From Planctomycetota bacterium (GTDB lineage Bacteria; Planctomycetota; UBA1135; UBA2386), in contig JAEUHU010000281.1 of NCBI GenBank assembly GCA_016793305.1, positions 1 to 10,973 on the forward strand: DNA of 10,973 nt. Direction: 5' to 3'. A program made the translations under genes and the position numbers. A model generated the notes under the pieces. The model did no database searches, was not told the origin of the DNA, and saw only the letters and a program-made list of their open reading frames with translations. This document shows, one piece after another, positions 9,501 through 10,973 of the stretch; positions within the stretch are counted from its first letter, which is position 1, and each line of letters begins with the position of its first letter.

Positions 9501-10064
9501 TGGAACGAGGGCGGCCACTACAACGGCGATCGCATCGCGATCGGCCGCACGCACCCAGCGGATTCGATGGACTGGGACACCGGCGATCGTTGGATGACGC
9601 GCCACGGCATGGTGCTGCCGACGGAGGCGCAGTGGGAGTATGGCGCGAGGGGCGGCACAACGACGGTGTTCTGGCCTGGACAGACTGCGGCGGATCTGCA
9701 GGGCTGTGCCAACGTGCACGACAAGACGTCGTTCGAGAGGTCTCCGCAGTGGGGCGAACCGGCGCCGATCACGGATGGGTTCCGAGGGATTGCGCCGGTT
9801 GCGAGCTTCAAGCCGAACGGGTTCGGCTTGTTCGACGTGCATGGCAACGTCTGGGAGTGGTGCCGCGACTGGTTTGGCGACTACGGCAGCGAGCGTGCAG
9901 GCGACGGCCTGCGATCGGATGGCTCCCTCGCCTTCCGCAGCAACCGCGGAGGCTGCTACGACAACGCGGCCGTCAGCGCGCGGTCGGCCCACCGCCGCTA
10001 CTACGCTCCGTCGCTCCGCTTCCGCAACCTGAGCCTGCGCCCCGCCAGACTCCTCCGACCCTGA
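6528..10064 (+). CDS. Transmembrane Ser/Thr protein kinase with C-terminal FGE-sulfatase (C-type-lectin-like) domain
   Basis: A 1178-residue receptor-like kinase. Residues 12-65 form the Leu/Arg-rich helical segment common before Planctomycetota kinases (DFDRLRSLFEQARQLPPAER). The kinase domain spans about 108-430: glycine loop RGGMG (about 117-121), K139 in AMKVLL, HRDLKPDN with D246, DWG with D264 in place of DFG, and GTPSYMPPEQ with E325. It should therefore be active. The activation segment is long (about 60 residues) and rich in Asp/Arg. WVRRNKP precedes one membrane helix (445-467), placing the kinase inside the cell. Outside follow an Ala/Glu-rich coiled coil (468-545), TPR-like helices (about 661-740), the linker PDEAVIGLAPIGMNP (about 871-885) and an FGE-sulfatase domain (926-1175) with LPTEAQWEYGARGG and GNVWEWCRDW. 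The two catalytic cysteines of true FGEs are not apparent, so ligand binding is more likely than catalysis. The ATG at 6528 is chosen because the upstream open frame looks non-coding; its ribosome binding site is weak. The C-terminus looks like a DGR variable region. Confidence 0.93.
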   Translation: MPSDSTNGPPPDFDRLRSLFEQARQLPPAERQAFVVRIRAEDQALGSKLAALLEHAHQPTPAFVPGAPPPSSDAADRTASDSSTDKVHSTQTAEMLQRLARAPRLDLERYAIEGEVDRGGMGAILKILDRQLNRRLAMKVLLDREAPRDELERQLASQLLGRFLEEAQVTSQLDHPGVVPVHELGLDQHGKVYFTMRLVKGRTAREVFAESHGGSTDWPLTRALEIVLRVCDTMSYAHDKGVLHRDLKPDNVMVGKFGEVYVMDWGLAKVLGQDDQRDLRIRPEPADADGRVDSARRRDADSDDGSSVVTMDGQKLGTPSYMPPEQGRNEALDERADVYAIGAMLYHLLTGRAPYSTPGVKKPAYRILEDVAEGPPKAIEELQKGVPAELVAIVGKAMARERDGRYPTTAALAADLRAFLAMHAVQAYRTGALVELQLWVRRNKPLAASLLAAVLILVVGIIVSTTLANENAALAQQKTELAAAETKAKDDALAQKQRADEAAAANERLAQEKTALAQSESLAKVAATQLAAEKGRTVANFNQLSAVVRLKDVLAKQDALWPAWPDKVAALQAWLDNDCAQLLAQRPQIEATIAELRSRAVPLTAEQVETDRRAAAEWPAYERQQQLVASLRRAQAIRAGTAKLELPELPGSLQNADASALNQFAWPRVAPEKPDGEKQDRTTFGEEAAGLVAARAAVTKSAGTPEAFQFLDTLAWAALANGQDEEGKQRTAEALAKAPAKEREPYLGYQRDIEAAIAEAPTRLAAAETKLAALDAKVSVRRTWTFGGDEESRSAEFLHNALVDVLAGLNSMAAKERVDVAQRLTWAQQVRAASLAHPKAGATWSAAREAIAKADDVVASKRYSGLSIPLPDEAVIGLAPIGMNPVTKLWEFYDLRSAWDGKQAATEIEIPTHKEDGSIEVKAGTGIVFVLLPGGTVTLGSQNDDPNAPFYDPQHQKDETLHDVTLSPFFLARHELTRGQWQRLAGDQLTQWNEGGHYNGDRIAIGRTHPADSMDWDTGDRWMTRHGMVLPTEAQWEYGARGGTTTVFWPGQTAADLQGCANVHDKTSFERSPQWGEPAPITDGFRGIAPVASFKPNGFGLFDVHGNVWEWCRDWFGDYGSERAGDGLRSDGSLAFRSNRGGCYDNAAVSARSAHRRYYAPSLRFRNLSLRPARLLRP
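9942..10061 (+). other. Candidate DGR variable region (VR) at 3' end of the kinase gene
   Basis: Residues 1139-1178 of the kinase hold the FGE C-terminal pattern RGG...A...ARSA.R....P..R...L.LRPAR. The positions that are Asn in typical diversity-generating-retroelement templates here hold D1145, N1146, V1149, H1155, R1157, Y1158, Y1159, L1163, F1165, R1166 and N1167. Every one is an NNC codon, as produced by adenine-specific mutagenesis of AAC. In 9942-10040, 23 of 33 codons end in C, and the non-C codons fall at conserved Gly, Ala, Arg, Ser, Pro and Leu sites. The GC-rich end, from about 10035 to the stop, would be the initiation-of-mutagenic-homology part. The template repeat and reverse transcriptase are not in the window. 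The alternative is an ordinary FGE-domain C-terminus, which naturally varies at the same surface. Confidence 0.55.
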
Positions 10065-10528
10065 ATCACAATGCCCCCTTCCTCACTTCGGATGTAACTC
10101 GTTTCGTTGCGTCGAAAGTCCCTGCTGACGATCGGGGCATCCCCCTTCGGAAAGCGTCCGGTGTTGGCAAGGTGGGCGATGGCGCCCTTGATGGCTGGGG
10201 AAGCGAGGCATTCAGGCCGAACTCGCCAAGGTGCTATGGGCCCGACCTGATTGGGGTCGAGCAATCCGAGTCGGACGAGGGCGAGCACGCCGTTGTGGCT
10301 GAGGTCGAGGCTCTGCATTTCGACGATGCGCCGCTGCTCGCGCTGCAGCAGAAGCTCGTGCTCGAGCACGTACGTGAGCACGTGGTGCAGGATCGGGGGC
10401 GAAGCGATGCTGCTGTGTCTGGCAGAGTGGCGCGAGCAGCCGCAGGCCGCCGGAGCTGCATTGCCGCGCGTGGACACCGCTCCGAGAAGCATGCGCGCCA
10501 AGACCGAACCCGCCCCTTCGAACTCTGA
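10065..10528. other. Unassigned spacer after the kinase gene
   Basis: No gene can be supported here. The first ~200 bases are less GC-rich than the rest. Open frames exist on both strands (for example minus 10534-10001, which overlaps the kinase 3' end and has no ATG-type start) but their products resemble nothing I know. Bases 10358-10384 hold overlapping palindromes (GTGCTCGAGCAC, CACGTACGTG, CACGTG). The 3' part may be decayed Rpn-gene sequence, since an Rpn-like C-terminus follows. Confidence 0.4.
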
Positions 10529-10624
10529 CGGCAACAGCAGATCGACGACCTCGACCGATGGGCCGACCGCATCCTCGATGCAGGCTCGCTCGACGAACTG
10601 TTCGCCGACGAACCAAGCTCCTGA
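10529..10624 (+). pseudogene. C-terminal remnant of an Rpn-family (PD-(D/E)XK) nuclease/transposase gene
   Basis: Between two stop codons (10526-10528 and 10622-10624) the frame reads RQQQIDDLDRWADRI followed by LDAGSLDELFADEPSS. This matches the usual end of Rpn-family proteins, where a short helix with a DRW/ERW-type motif and a (S/T)LDE(L/V) segment precede the stop. The upstream part is not readable in one frame: the same frame has a TGA just before it, and only scattered similarity (RAKTEPAPS) appears in the next frame. It is therefore the tail of a decayed copy. An intact start of the same family follows 95 bases later on the same strand. Confidence is limited by the short length. Confidence 0.5.
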
Positions 10625-10718
10625 CGGGACCCGACCAACTGGAGCACGCGACCTGTACCGGCGATCTTGCGCGCCTGGATTTCCCGCCCTTTTCGCGGCC
10701 CCACCATCGCGAAGAGGT

Positions 10719-10973
10719 GTGCCGTCCCATCACGACCACCTGTTCCAGGTGGCGTTCGGCGAGCCCGATCACGCGGTTCCCCTGCTGCGCACCGCCCTGC
10801 CCGCAACCCTCGCCGACGCCATCGACTGGCGCACCCTCACCCGCAAGAACCCCACGCAGCACGGTCGTCGCAGCCGCCGCACCCTCTGCGACCTGCTCTT
10901 CTCCGTCCGCACCCACCACCAGCAGAGCCTGCTGCTCTACGTCGTCCTCGAGCACAAGTCGCAGAGCCGCCGC
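10719..10973 (+). CDS. Rpn-family recombination-promoting nuclease/putative transposase (3' partial)
   Basis: The first 85 residues of an Rpn (Transposase_31-like, PD-(D/E)XK superfamily) protein; the gene runs off the window. The N-terminus HHDHLFQVAFGEPDHAVPLL matches the usual start of the family, followed by LPATLADAIDWRTLT, CDLLFSV with the probable catalytic Asp (residue 58), and LLLYVVLEHKSQS with the probable Glu-x-Lys (E78, K80). E. coli RpnA relatives cut DNA and promote RecA-independent recombination; activity here is inferred. The GTG at 10719 is chosen because homology begins there, though GAAGAG lies directly against it, so the start could differ; the frame stays open upstream to beyond 10407. 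The family occurs in many tandem and decayed copies in such genomes. Confidence 0.8.
   Translation, partial: MPSHHDHLFQVAFGEPDHAVPLLRTALPATLADAIDWRTLTRKNPTQHGRRSRRTLCDLLFSVRTHHQQSLLLYVVLEHKSQSRR

Noticed and set aside
9138..10064. Active formylglycine-generating enzyme
   Set aside because: The domain has the fold motifs, but I do not see the paired catalytic cysteines near the C-terminus. The single Cys after RGG is at a position usually Ser.
10001..10534. Minus-strand gene after the kinase
   Set aside because: It overlaps the kinase 3' end, has no ATG-type start with a ribosome binding site, and its product resembles no family I recognise.
10065..10973. DGR template repeat or reverse transcriptase downstream of the candidate variable region
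   Set aside because: I looked for an AAC-rich near-copy of 9942-10061 and for reverse-transcriptase motifs on both strands and saw neither. They would have to lie outside the window.

Overview
The DNA is very GC-rich, with strongly C- or G-ending codons, and contains no rRNA, tRNA or CRISPR. The gene content suggests a Planctomycetota bacterium or a near relative. The best clues are a Ser/Thr kinase with an N-terminal sigma/kinase-associated helical region, a DWG in place of DFG, one membrane segment and a C-terminal FGE-sulfatase (C-type-lectin-like) domain; a secreted alpha-toroid protein; and Rpn-type nuclease genes in tandem. This assignment is inference from gene content only.

Layout. 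Bases 1-4334 are a plus-strand proteostasis block: groES (5' end missing), groEL, a 386-base spacer, dnaJ, grpE and a small FmdB-type zinc-ribbon gene. groES-groEL and dnaJ-grpE are tightly spaced, as expected for co-transcribed chaperone genes. The groEL-dnaJ spacer holds three tandem copies of a ~75-base hairpin-bearing repeat whose first copy overlaps the groEL stop codon, then a long imperfect hairpin and a shortened repeat-like hairpin just before dnaJ. Bases 4335-4530 are a convergent spacer with one compact stem-loop. On the minus strand, 4531-6228 encodes a secreted protein with two possible ExbD-like segments, a Lys/Pro/Gly-rich linker and a terpenoid-cyclase-like alpha-toroid region. 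A ~300-base divergent spacer follows. The plus-strand gene 6528-10064 encodes a 1178-residue receptor-like kinase ending in the FGE-type domain. From 10065 to the end lie an unassigned stretch, the decayed C-terminal tail of one Rpn-family gene (about 10529-10624) and the intact start of a second (10719 to the window edge).

How the parts may work together. GroES/GroEL and DnaJ/GrpE are the two main folding systems (DnaK is not in the window). The kinase and the secreted alpha-toroid protein are divergent neighbours and could share a control region, but no functional link is shown.

The main point of interest is the last ~110 bases of the kinase gene. They look like the variable region of a diversity-generating retroelement (DGR): the FGE C-terminal pattern is kept at invariant positions, while the sites that are Asn in typical DGR templates hold Asp, Val, His, Arg, Tyr, Leu and Phe, all on NNC codons. 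If correct, this is a transmembrane kinase whose sensor tip is hypermutated. No template repeat or reverse transcriptase is present in the window, so this remains a hypothesis.
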